DNA of 64,000 nt from Streptomyces sp. NRRL F-2580. Lineage in GTDB: Bacteria; Actinomycetota; Actinomycetes; Streptomycetales; Streptomycetaceae. The number at the start of each line of letters is the position of its first letter. Position 1 is the first letter of the stretch. A program made the translations under genes and the position numbers. The DNA lies in NCBI RefSeq assembly GCF_000720115.1, contig NZ_JOIR01000021.1:40987-104986 (forward strand), given 5' to 3'. The notes below the pieces were generated by a model. That model was not told the DNA's origin. It did no database searches and worked only from the letters and a program-made list of their open reading frames with translations. Shown here piece by piece: positions 36,459 to 44,600 of the stretch.

Positions 36459-36896
36459 TCAAGAGGGGCGGGTGGCGGGAGCCTGCTCCTGGTGGGCCCT
36501 GCAGAGTTTCAGGGTCCGGCTGAGCATGGGTCCCAGGCTGATCTCGTCACCGTTCTCTCCCTTCGCACGTACCGGCCGGGGATCGGCGTATCCTGCTGCG
36601 GCCGCACGGTCGTTGAGCGCGTAGACCGTCCCGTCGGGAACGGTGACGACGGCCTGGTCGCCGCCCCGGCATTCCATGACGGCGCTGTCGACGGTCAGTG
36701 GCCAGACGTGGCGCAGGTTCTCCTTCCTCACCTCTTGACTGGTGCCCGTAGGACTGGGCAGAGGTACCGGCTTGTCCGCATCGCTCACCGCCTCGCCTCC
36801 GCAGGCGGCCAGGGTGGCGACGGCGGTCACGCACGCGAGGACCAGGCCCGCGGTGCGGAAGCGGCGACCGATACTGAAGGGCTCGGTACGGCTCAT
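36459..36896 (-). CDS. Lipoprotein of the lanthipeptide cluster (PspQ/MibQ position, DUF2511-like)
   Basis: A 145-residue lipoprotein precursor. The signal ends in the lipobox ATLAACGG (lipid-modified Cys near residue 33), so it is anchored outside the membrane. The mature part has VWPLTVDSAVMECRGGDQAVVTVPDGTVYALNDRAA, which looks like DUF2511, and two Cys that could pair. It follows the ABC ATPase gene by 31 bp and is probably in its operon. In related clusters a lipoprotein here is thought to contribute to self-protection (family inference). ATG 36896 is used. Confidence 0.8.
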   Translation of the reverse strand: MSRTEPFSIGRRFRTAGLVLACVTAVATLAACGGEAVSDADKPVPLPSPTGTSQEVRKENLRHVWPLTVDSAVMECRGGDQAVVTVPDGTVYALNDRAAAAGYADPRPVRAKGENGDEISLGPMLSRTLKLCRAHQEQAPATRPS

Positions 36897-36927
36897 GGGG
36901 ATGCCTTTCTGTTCGGAGCAGGAAGTG

Positions 36928-37824
36928 TCACCGGCCACTGGGGCCCGCGCTCTCCGCTGCCCGGCGGCCCGCCCCGAGCAGGGCGGCGTACCCGTCCTCC
37001 AACGACGGTTCGACCGGGCGTGCCCCGGCCGGCGGCCGGGGGGTGACGATGCGGTACTCGGACCCTTCGGCGGTGGCCACGGCGCTCACCACTTCCACAT
37101 CGGCCGGGGGTGCACCGTGGGTGCGGTGCAGATAGGTGATACCCGCACCGAGTCCCGCGAGGGCTGACGTGGTGTCGTGGAAGACCAGCCGTCCGGCGGC
37201 GAGCACCGCCACCTCGGGGCAGGTCTGGGCCACGTCGTCCAGGATGTGTGTGGACAGCAGGACGGTGCGGTTCTGGCCGAGCCCCGCGAGGAGGGTCCGG
37301 AACCTCATCCGCTCGTGCGGGTCGAGTCCGGTGGTCGGTTCGTCGACGATCAGTACGGCCGGGTCGCCCATCAGCGCCTGTGCGATGCCGACCCGGCGTT
37401 GCATACCGCCCGAGAAGCTGGAGAGCCGATCGCCCGCCCGGTCCCCCAGGCCGACCTCGGCGAGGCGGCTCTCGGCCTGCGCGCGCCGCTCCCGCTTGTC
37501 TTCCATTCCCTTGAGGACGCCGATGTAGTCCAGGAATTCGCGCGCGGTCAAGTCGGGGTACAGGGACAGTTCCTGAGGGAGGTAGCCGAGTGAGCGCTTG
37601 GCGCCGGTGAGTCCCCCGGTCGTCGACAGATCGTGCCCGGCGACCTCCACGCGCCCCGAGGTCGGGCGCAGCACGCCGGTGAGAATCCTCAGCAGTGTGG
37701 TCTTGCCGGCCCCGTTGGCACCGAGAAGGCCCACGGTGCCCCGGTCGATGTGCAGGTCGACGGAGTCCAGTGCGCGTCGGCCTCCGCGGTACGTCTTGTT
37801 CAGCTGTTCCGTGACGATGTTCAC
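36928..37824 (-). CDS. ABC transporter ATPase (PspJ/MibJ position)
   Basis: A 298-residue ATPase. Walker A is GANGAGKTT near residue 40, the signature is FSGGMQRRVGIAQAL, and Walker B is VLIVDEPTTGLD, followed by a C-terminal extension. The GTG start at 37822-37824 overlaps the stop of the preceding permease gene (GTGA). It should energise the two membrane proteins encoded just upstream. This second ABC system, distinct from the exporter near lanC and from the EF immunity pair, is also present in the planosporicin and microbisporicin clusters. Confidence 0.88.
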   Translation of the reverse strand: MNIVTEQLNKTYRGGRRALDSVDLHIDRGTVGLLGANGAGKTTLLRILTGVLRPTSGRVEVAGHDLSTTGGLTGAKRSLGYLPQELSLYPDLTAREFLDYIGVLKGMEDKRERRAQAESRLAEVGLGDRAGDRLSSFSGGMQRRVGIAQALMGDPAVLIVDEPTTGLDPHERMRFRTLLAGLGQNRTVLLSTHILDDVAQTCPEVAVLAAGRLVFHDTTSALAGLGAGITYLHRTHGAPPADVEVVSAVATAEGSEYRIVTPRPPAGARPVEPSLEDGYAALLGAGRRAAESAGPSGR

Positions 37825-38621
37825 GATGCTCCGATTCGGCGGGCACGTACGCGTGCGATGAAGTGGCCGAGCAGGTGGCAGGCGGCGGCCAGGGCGAGAA
37901 CGAGGGCAAGGTTCAGCAGAGCCGTGCCGAAGGTGACGGTCGGGCGCAGGGGGCCGTCGCCCCCACGCGTCGCCCACACTGCGGGGGCGTGTGCCCAGTC
38001 GACCAGCGCGTAACCGGCGAGCGGGGACAGCACGGTGCCCGTGGGAGTGGGGACCGGAGAGAAGCTCGGAGGGAAGTGGCAGGCCCACAGCCACACCACG
38101 ACGGTGATCGCGCGGGCCGCGGCGACCGGCAGGAGCACTCCGATCAGCCCGGCGAGCGAAGTGGCCAGGAGCGCGGCGGGCAGGACGGAGGTCAGCAGCG
38201 CGGCGAGCGCGGCACCGAGGGGGGCGAACGAGCCCGAGGTGGCGGTGACCACGGTCGCGTACAGGAGGAAGAGCACTGCTACGGGGGCGAGCGCCGCGAG
38301 CATCGGCCCGGCGAGGGCGCCGGCTCCCCGGGCGAGCGGGGAGGACGGGGTGGCGGTGAGCAGTTCGGGCAGGCCGGTGGCTCCGGCGCGCCCGCGCATG
38401 CGGTCGGCCAGGGCGAGGCCCGTGCCGAGCGAGCACAGGGTCGTGACGAGGACGGCAGCGGCTCCGACCCGTGCGGCCGGGTCGTCGTGGCCGGTCACCA
38501 CCGGTGAGCTGCCGGCGAGGAGCAGGCTGAGCAGGGTGAGGGGAAGTACGGCTCCCCATACGACTTTGCGGCGCGCGGCCATCAGGGCTTCGTAGCGGAG
38601 CGTCCACAGCAGGATGGTCAC
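37821..38621 (-). CDS. ABC transporter membrane protein (PspY/Z position)
   Basis: A 266-residue protein with six or more hydrophobic segments (VVWGAVLPLTLLSLLLAG, VGAAAVLVTTLCSLGTGLALA, PMLAALAPVAVLFLLYATVV, LAALLTSVLPAALLATSLAGLIGVLLPVAAA, LLNLALVLALAAACHLLGHF). No catalytic motif is visible. It is coupled to the ATPase gene by a 4-bp overlap and follows the other membrane gene by 64 bp. Probably one half of a heteromeric permease. Confidence 0.85.
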   Translation of the reverse strand: MTILLWTLRYEALMAARRKVVWGAVLPLTLLSLLLAGSSPVVTGHDDPAARVGAAAVLVTTLCSLGTGLALADRMRGRAGATGLPELLTATPSSPLARGAGALAGPMLAALAPVAVLFLLYATVVTATSGSFAPLGAALAALLTSVLPAALLATSLAGLIGVLLPVAAARAITVVVWLWACHFPPSFSPVPTPTGTVLSPLAGYALVDWAHAPAVWATRGGDGPLRPTVTFGTALLNLALVLALAAACHLLGHFIARVRARRIGAS

Positions 38622-38685
38622 GGGGGGTCCTCGTGCTCGGGGATTAAGGAGAGGAGAGGGTCGACACGCCTACCGCTCGATCGGG

Positions 38686-39330
38686 TCACCCGGGCTCGCG
38701 GCGGGTGAGGAGCGGACCTGCTTCGTTGGGGGGAGTCACGGTGCGCAGGGCCATGCCGGCCAGGACCGCTCCGCCCAGCAGGGCGGGAAGGGCCTGTGTG
38801 AGGCCCTCGGGAAGAACCCGGTCCACGAGCAGGAGTTTGGCGAGAACGGCTGCCACGACGAGGCCGGTGGCGGGTGCCGCCGATCCGGAGCGGACCGTCA
38901 CGTAGACCGCCGAGCCGCTCAGCAGTGCGGTCAGTCCCAACAGCTGGAGCAGCATGACCGGGCCGCCGGGGTCCAGCGGAAGGCCGACGAGTACGGCGGC
39001 GGTGAGCAGCGCGACGGCGCTGGCCGTCGCAACCGTCGCGGGCCAGGCCAGGCGTCGGGCGAGGGTCCGCGCGTAGGGAGTGGGCAGGGTCAGGTGCAGC
39101 TCCGTCATCGGTTCCCGGACCACTATGGCCGCACAGGCCAGCGCGGTCGCGGCGGGGAGCGCGGTGGACAGGAGGGTACGGCCGAGGAGCGCACCTCCTG
39201 CGAATCCCGGGCCCGCGCCGTGCGTCCCGCCCACTGCCGCGTAGGCGAGCGCGGCCGCGACCAGGGGCAGTACGGCAGCTTGTTTCCCGCAGCGGCGGAT
39301 CTCGTACCGCCACCGTGTTCCGGCTCGCAT
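38686..39330 (-). CDS. ABC transporter membrane protein (PspY/Z position)
   Basis: A 214-residue, very hydrophobic protein with about six membrane segments (QAAVLPLVAAALAYAAVGG, LLSTALPAATALACAAIVV, LAWPATVATASAVALLTAAVLVGLPL, VMLLQLLGLTALLSGSAVYVTV, TGLVVAAVLAKLLLV). No soluble domain. It is the first gene of the membrane-membrane-ATPase-lipoprotein operon, and an ECF-type promoter lies 53-77 bp upstream. ATG 39330 has GGGAGGAG before it. Confidence 0.82.
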   Translation of the reverse strand: MRAGTRWRYEIRRCGKQAAVLPLVAAALAYAAVGGTHGAGPGFAGGALLGRTLLSTALPAATALACAAIVVREPMTELHLTLPTPYARTLARRLAWPATVATASAVALLTAAVLVGLPLDPGGPVMLLQLLGLTALLSGSAVYVTVRSGSAAPATGLVVAAVLAKLLLVDRVLPEGLTQALPALLGGAVLAGMALRTVTPPNEAGPLLTRREPG

Positions 39331-39382
39331 GACATCTCCTCCCGTCCGTGACCGAGCCCCGTTTCGGGGCTGTGCTCGGTAC

Positions 39383-39407
39383 GTAGCGGTTCGACGCTTT
39401 CCGGTTC
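39383..39407 (-). promoter_or_regulatory. ECF-sigma promoter (GAACC-N15-GCTAC) of the second ABC operon
   Basis: On the minus strand GAACC (39403-39407) and GCTAC (39383-39387) with a 15-base spacer. It overlaps the last codons of the anti-sigma gene. Between it and the ATG lies a small hairpin (AGCCCCG/CGGGGCT, about 39355-39371) in the leader. Confidence 0.75.
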
Positions 39408-40296
39408 ACACAATCGTCCGCATGGAACGCACGGCCCATCCCAGAAGTGCGGCGGCGGCCAGCAGCGTCCAGGGCGTCGTGGACGCGAGCACGTCCACGA
39501 CCGCGTCGGCGGGGGTGCTGAACGCACCCCGCACGGCACCGAACAGCCACAGGACGCCGCCCGCCGTGGCGCCGGCGGCCGGACCGAACCTGACGGACAG
39601 GGCGAGTGCGAGCGAGGTGGCGAGCAAGGCGTGACCGAGCCAGCCGGACACCACCGGCCACCAGCCGGGCCCGCCCACGAGGGCCGAGCAGCCCACCGCG
39701 AGGAGGAGGTCGATGCCCAGTACGAGCGTCAACCTGGTCAGGAACACCGCGGTCGGGGTGACCGGCAGGGTGAAGAGGAGCTCACGGCGGGGGTCGCGCC
39801 GCGGCGAGGCGACGAGCAGGGCTCCGAACAGCATGAGCAGTACGGTCACGGCGCCGAAGAACCGTGCTCCGAGGCTGACCTGTACGTGCGTGGAGGCCAG
39901 CAGGGCGGCCGTGAGGAAACCCGCCGCGTTGAGGGCGGCCCAGCGGACCGGCATCAACGTCATCTGCTGGGCGAAGAGCTGGAGAACGAAAGCCGGCCGG
40001 AATGGAAGTCGTCCAGATCTCGATGTGACGCGCGCCTCCTTCCGCGGTCCCGCCGGGTGGCCGACCCGTCGGCCCTCACCGCCGGCGAGCAGCGCCGGCC
40101 CCAGAAGCGCGTCGAAGGACGGTGGGGCTACGTTGACGGCATCTGTGCGCAGTGCTTCACCGATCACGTGCCAGGTGTCGAGCCGCGTACGGCAGTCCGT
40201 GCACTGCGACACGTGCGGGGGCAGGTCGGGGGTGTCGGACCTGGCCAGCAGGGTCAGTACTTCGTCCGGGGGGTGTTCCCCGGGATGTCCGGTCAT
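39406..40296 (-). CDS. Anti-sigma factor, zinc-finger + multi-span membrane protein (PspW/MibW position)
   Basis: A 296-residue protein with a cytoplasmic N-terminal anti-sigma domain holding HVSQCTDCRTRLDTW (the HxxxCxxC zinc-binding ZAS motif, about residues 28-42), a linker, and about six membrane segments in the C-terminal 190 residues (WAALNAAGFLTAALLAS, FFGAVTVLLMLFGALLV, LGIDLLLAVGCSALV and others). It should hold the ECF sigma factor inactive at the membrane until a signal releases it. ATGA overlap with the sigma gene (40293-40296) is the classic sigma/anti-sigma pairing. Same arrangement as PspX/PspW in planosporicin clusters. Confidence 0.88.
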   Translation of the reverse strand: MTGHPGEHPPDEVLTLLARSDTPDLPPHVSQCTDCRTRLDTWHVIGEALRTDAVNVAPPSFDALLGPALLAGGEGRRVGHPAGPRKEARVTSRSGRLPFRPAFVLQLFAQQMTLMPVRWAALNAAGFLTAALLASTHVQVSLGARFFGAVTVLLMLFGALLVASPRRDPRRELLFTLPVTPTAVFLTRLTLVLGIDLLLAVGCSALVGGPGWWPVVSGWLGHALLATSLALALSVRFGPAAGATAGGVLWLFGAVRGAFSTPADAVVDVLASTTPWTLLAAAALLGWAVRSMRTIV

Positions 40297-40850
40297 CGTC
40301 GTCCCGTTCCTTCCAACCGCTTCGCGGTGAGCATGGTGCCGAGTCTCCGCCGTGCGTGGGACATGCGGCTTTTGACAGTGCCCACCGGGATGGAGAGCAC
40401 GGAGGCCACCTCCGGATAGGGCAAGTCCTCGACCAGCACCAGAGCGAGCACCTCGCGCAGGTGCTCGGGCAGCGCGCGTACAGCAGTGAGAAGTTCTGAT
40501 TGCGCGGCGTCCCGCAGTACTTGGTCCTCGACGCTCGGTGCGGAGTCCGGGACGTCCAAGGCTTCGGCCAGGTCGACCGACCGGGGTCGGGAGCGGCGCA
40601 GCTGGTTGTGCGCCTGGCGCTTCGCGATGCCGAGCAGCCAGCCCCGCACGGAGGACTCGCCCCGGAAGCCTGCTGCCGAGCGCCACACCGCGAGCCAGCT
40701 CTCCTGGAGGATCTCCTCGCAGACGCCCTGGTCCGAGGAGAGTCTGCGGATGAGTCGAAGCATGGCAGCGGCATGCCTCTCATAGAGGGTCCGCAGGGCC
40801 GTCTGATCGCCGCGGGCGACGGCAGCGATCAGAACTTCGTCCGTACACAT
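40293..40850 (-). CDS. ECF RNA polymerase sigma factor (PspX/MibX position)
   Basis: A 185-residue ECF sigma factor with region 2 at about residues 15-80 (RTLYERHAAAMLRLIRRLSSDQGVCEEILQESWLAVWRSAAGFRGESSVRGWLLGIAKRQAHNQLRR) and region 4 at about 120-170 (VRALPEHLREVLALVLVEDLPYPEVASVLSIPVGTVKSRMSHARRRL). It lacks the C-terminal SnoaL extension. It is likely to read GAACC-N15-GCTAC. A close match (GAACC-N15-GATAC) directly precedes its own ATG, so it should activate itself. The -10-like element ends only 9 bp from the ATG, which suggests a leaderless or nearly leaderless message. Confidence 0.92.
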   Translation of the reverse strand: MCTDEVLIAAVARGDQTALRTLYERHAAAMLRLIRRLSSDQGVCEEILQESWLAVWRSAAGFRGESSVRGWLLGIAKRQAHNQLRRSRPRSVDLAEALDVPDSAPSVEDQVLRDAAQSELLTAVRALPEHLREVLALVLVEDLPYPEVASVLSIPVGTVKSRMSHARRRLGTMLTAKRLEGTGRR

Positions 40851-40859
40851 GTCTCATAC

Positions 40860-40884
40860 GTATCCCAGAAGCTCCGATCGGTTC
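40860..40884 (-). promoter_or_regulatory. ECF-sigma autoregulatory promoter (GAACC-N15-GATAC)
   Basis: On the minus strand GAACC (40880-40884) and GATAC (40860-40864), 15-base spacer, followed by GTATGAGAC and the ATG at 40850. One base differs from the GCTAC of the other two promoters. Confidence 0.7.
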
Positions 40885-41305
40885 ACCAGCCTCGGCGAAC
40901 TAGGTGTACTTTCCAGCCACTTCCGATCGACGGGCGACGTACGACTGCCGAGGGTGTCGAGGGTGGCGAGGGCGTCCGGGCTCCCGGCGGTCCTTCTGGG
41001 TTCGACGCTCGGACCTGCCCGGAATCACCGGCGCGAGACCTCACCCGGAGCGCCGGACCGCGGCTCTCCCACCAGCGCCGCCCGCCCCTCCCGGGAGATC
41101 CCGACCCGGCCGTCGAGCGCTCCTTCTGCGTCATGGAGCCGGCCCGTCTGTTCCGTCGACTTGCGTCGCACTGCTTGGCAACTGCCACAACTGCCACAAC
41201 TGCCAACCCAGTTCGGCTCTCTTGAGCACCCCCGACCACCTGTGGTTCCGTGATCAACAGATCGCGATCCATGAACATCCAGCCACATTCGATGAAGGAG
41301 TGTCC
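40885..41305. promoter_or_regulatory. Divergent control region upstream of the precursor gene
   Basis: About 420 bp without a supported gene. It must hold the promoter of the precursor-biosynthetic operon. No GAACC-N15-GCTAC copy was found on the plus strand, which fits control by the LuxR-like regulator instead. The notable element is the direct repeat at 41180-41206. GAAGGAG at 41294-41300 is the precursor ribosome site. Confidence 0.5.
41180..41206 (+). repeat. Three 9-bp direct repeats (AACTGCCAC) upstream of the precursor gene
   Basis: AACTGCCAC, AACTGCCAC and AACTGCCAA abut at 41180, 41189 and 41198. With TTGGCA just before (41175-41180), the block starts and ends in an inverted TTGGCA/TGCCAA. 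It lies 100-126 bp before the precursor ATG, where an activator would bind. Confidence 0.7.
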
Positions 41306-41476
41306 ATGGGCCTGACCATGTCGCCCCAGCCCCAGAACAACACGAACCTCTTCGACCTCGACCTCGAGATCGGTGTCGAGAGGTCCATCGCGGGCCCGGC
41401 CATCACGAGCGTTTCGTACTGCACCCCGGGCTGCACCAGCGAGGGCGGCGGCTCCGGCTGCAGCCACTGCTGCTGA
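41306..41476 (+). CDS. lanA: Class I lanthipeptide precursor, planosporicin-like
   Basis: A 56-residue precursor. The leader is about 32 residues and carries the class I box FDLD (residues 16-19, the LanB recognition motif). It ends SIAGPA, and the core (residues 33-56) begins ITSVSYCTPGC and ends GSGCSHCC. Rings A/B would come from Ser3/Cys7 and Thr8/Cys11, as in nisin-type lipid II binders, with the rest closing through Cys20, Cys23 and Cys24. From memory, planosporicin has the same core with Trp at position 6, and microbisporicin is close to it. No LanD decarboxylase, halogenase or P450 lies in the cluster, so a free C-terminal Cys is expected, as in planosporicin. ATG 41306 follows GAAGGAG; a second ATG at 41318 is less likely. 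Confidence 0.95.
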   Translation: MGLTMSPQPQNNTNLFDLDLEIGVERSIAGPAITSVSYCTPGCTSEGGGSGCSHCC

Positions 41477-41539
41477 TCTCACGCATCACGTACGGTCCGG
41501 CGGCTCACCGGCCGCCCGTCCGTGAGCAGTTCCCGTAAA

Positions 41540-41574
41540 TGACGTGCGTGCGCACCGCGGGCGCACGCACGTCA
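41540..41574 (+). terminator. Hairpin between precursor and lanB (attenuator)
   Basis: Perfect stem: 14-bp arms 41540-41553 and 41561-41574, loop ACCGCGG, 64 bp after the precursor stop and 42 bp before lanB. Such intercistronic stem-loops in lanthipeptide operons usually stabilise the short precursor message and lower read-through into lanB. Confidence 0.8.
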
Positions 41575-41615
41575 CCACGGATGCACGCACGCAGGGACAC
41601 GAAAGGGAAAGATCC

Positions 41616-44600
41616 ATGGGGGAACCAGAACCGACGGCACTGTTCGAGGCGCGGGACATCTTCCTGCACCGCGCACCGCTGGCGCAGTTCACCGGTACGG
41701 GTGCGGGAGCTGCCATCGCCGCCGAACACGGGCCCGACCCCCAGGATCTCGAAGCCTGCGCCGCTCTTCTCTCCTCCGTACCGGCCAACCATCGTCTCCA
41801 GGAGGCGCTGGCCTTGGCCTCGCCCAGCCTGGACGCGCTGGTCCGCCGGGTCGCCGAACGCGGACCTGCCGGCATCAGGCCGGGCCAACTGCGCCGCGCC
41901 GCTCTCGCCGTACTCCGCTACGACATCCGGATGCGGACCAGGCCCACCCCCTTCGGCCTGTTCGCGGGCGTCTCCGTCGGCCGCTTCGACTCGGCCGCGA
42001 AAATGGAGCGCGGAAGCGACCACCGCACACGCACTCATGCGGACATGCAGTGGCTGACCCGGATCGGGCACCGTCTCGAACAGGACCCGGCCGTCATCGC
42101 CGGCCTCCCCGTCCAGGCACACCAGGCGCTGGTCCCCAGAGGCGACCGTCTCGTCCTGGCTTCCCCCTCCACCCAGGGTGTGCGTCCGGGGGACAACGGC
42201 GAGGGGCGCTCCACCGTTTCGCTGCGCCGCACGCCGGTCGTCGAGCGGGCCCTCATCGAGGCCGCGTCCCCGCTGCCGTACGCCGAGCTCGTGCAACGCA
42301 CCGTGGCCGCTTTCCCCGGCGCCCCCACCGACCGGGTGCGGGACCTGCTCGCCGAGTTGGTGCGCCAGGAGTTCCTGATCACAGGGCTGCGCCCGCCGCT
42401 GGACGGCGGTGACCCCCTGCACCACGTACTCGGCCTCCTGTCGGGCGTGGACATGGACGCGGCAACCGTCGAGACCCGGCAGATCCATGCCGGCCTGATG
42501 GCCGTCGAGCACGAACGGCAGCTCTACGACACCCAGGCCGTGGGCGAAGGGAGCGAGCAGCTGGCCCGGCTCCTCGCCGCCGCGCGAGCCGTCGAACCGG
42601 ACGACACCCCCCTGCACATCGACACCCGGACCGACTCGTCGCTCCATGTTCCACATGGCGTGCGGAACGTCATCGAGCGGGCCACGACCGTCATGTGGCA
42701 CCTGTCCCGGCCCAAGCTCGGGCTCTTCTCCCTGCGTGACTTCCACCGCCGGTTCCTCGACGTGCACGGAGCCGATCGGCTCGTCCCGATCCTGGAACTC
42801 CTCGACGAGTCCACCGGTCTGGGGCCGCCCGCCGGCTACGGCTGGCCCAACAGTGAGGCCGCACCCGTCCCGCCCGCCGACCCGCGCGCGGCGACCCGCG
42901 ACCGCGCACTGGCCCGCCTCGCAGCAGCGGCGCAGCGCGGTGGCCATCGGGAGATCGTCATCGGCGACGACGACCTCGCCGAACTGTGCCATGACGGGGT
43001 GGAGGAGCCCGCCGCAGCACACTCGGCCGGCCTGCCCAACTCCTGCGAGGTGACCGTGCAGTTGGTCGCGCCCCAGGTGGAGGCACTGGATGAGGGCGAC
43101 TTCCTGGTCTTCCTCTCGCCCTCGCCGGGCTCCCACCGGGCCGGATCGACCTTCGCCCGCTTCGCGGATCAACATCCCCAGTGGAAGCAGGAATTCGCCG
43201 CCCTTCACCGCGACAACCCCGTGCACGTCCAGGACGCGGTCCCGGTGGACCTGGCGTTCCGACCGCGCTCGGGGCGGGCCGCGAATCTCGCGCACACCGT
43301 TCCGGCGACGGGCGTGCGGATCAGCGTAGGAGTGCCGAACGTCACGAACGGCGATCGAAGTGTCGGCTCCCGGGAATCGGGGACGCCGGAAGGCGTCGAA
43401 GAGCTCGCGCTCTCCGACATAGGCATCGGTGCCACTCTCGATCGCCTCACAGCCGTCCATCTGCCCACCGGCCGCGAACTCGTGCCGGTTCTGGGCAATA
43501 TGGTCAGCGCCCCGGCCCAGGCACCCAACGCCATACGTCTCCTGTGGGAGATCGGGCTCGAAGGGCAGCGCCTGTGGGAGCCGTGGAACTGGGGACCACT
43601 CGCTGACGCGCCCTTCGTACCGCGCGTTCGGTACGGGCGGTTCGTGCTCGCCTGCGCCGTGTGGCGGCTCGACACCCTGCGCGCAATGGCGCAGGAACTG
43701 CGGACCCGAACCGCTGAGCCGCAGGCCGAAGAATGGGCGGCGGCAGTCCGCACGTGGCGCTCGCAATGGGACGTACCGAACCGCGTGCTCGCCGTCACCG
43801 CCGACCAGCGTCTGCTCCTCGATCTCGACGACGCCTGGCACCGCGAGCTCCTCCGGGACCAGGTGCTGCGCCACCACGACCTGATCGCCCAGGAGGTCCC
43901 CGGCGAGCACGAGGGCTGGCTCGACAGCCCCCTGGCCGGACACACGTCGGAACTGGTCGTTCCGATGGTGCGCCGGGACGCGGTCGCTGCGGAAGCCGAC
44001 TCGACGGTCTCCGCCGCTCCTCCGGTCCCCGGTCCCGCCGGGTTCTCCCTGCGGCGGCCCTACGCGGGCAACCGCCGGCTCGCGCGCACCGTCCACGGTC
44101 TCGGGGGCGAGTGGCTCTACCTCAAGCTGTACTGCGCGGCACGCTCCCAGGACGAGCTGATCCGTGATCACCTGGCCGAGCTGGTCTCGCTGGCCGCCGG
44201 CCTCGGCTGTGACAACTGGTTCTTCATCCGCTACACCGATGCCGACGGCCACCACCTGCGGGTACGTCTGCACGGCACCGATCCCCGTGTGCTGTGGGGC
44301 GAAGTCGCTCCCGCAGTCGGTACGCTCCTGGACCGCTGGCAACGGTCGGGGCTCGTACGCGGCCATGCGGTCGCACCCTACGATCCCGAGATCGAGCGGT
44401 ACGGCGGCCCGGCCGCGCAGCACTTGGCGGAGCAGGTGTTCCGGTACGACAGCGAGGCCGCCGTCGAACTGCTCCGGCTCGTCAAGAACCCCGTGACCGC
44501 GTCCCACGGCCCCGGGCGGTTCGAGCGGCTCGACCTCGACGATCTCGCGGTGGTCTCCTGTGCGGCCCTGGCCCACGCCTTCGGCCCGCCCGCACCCGAC

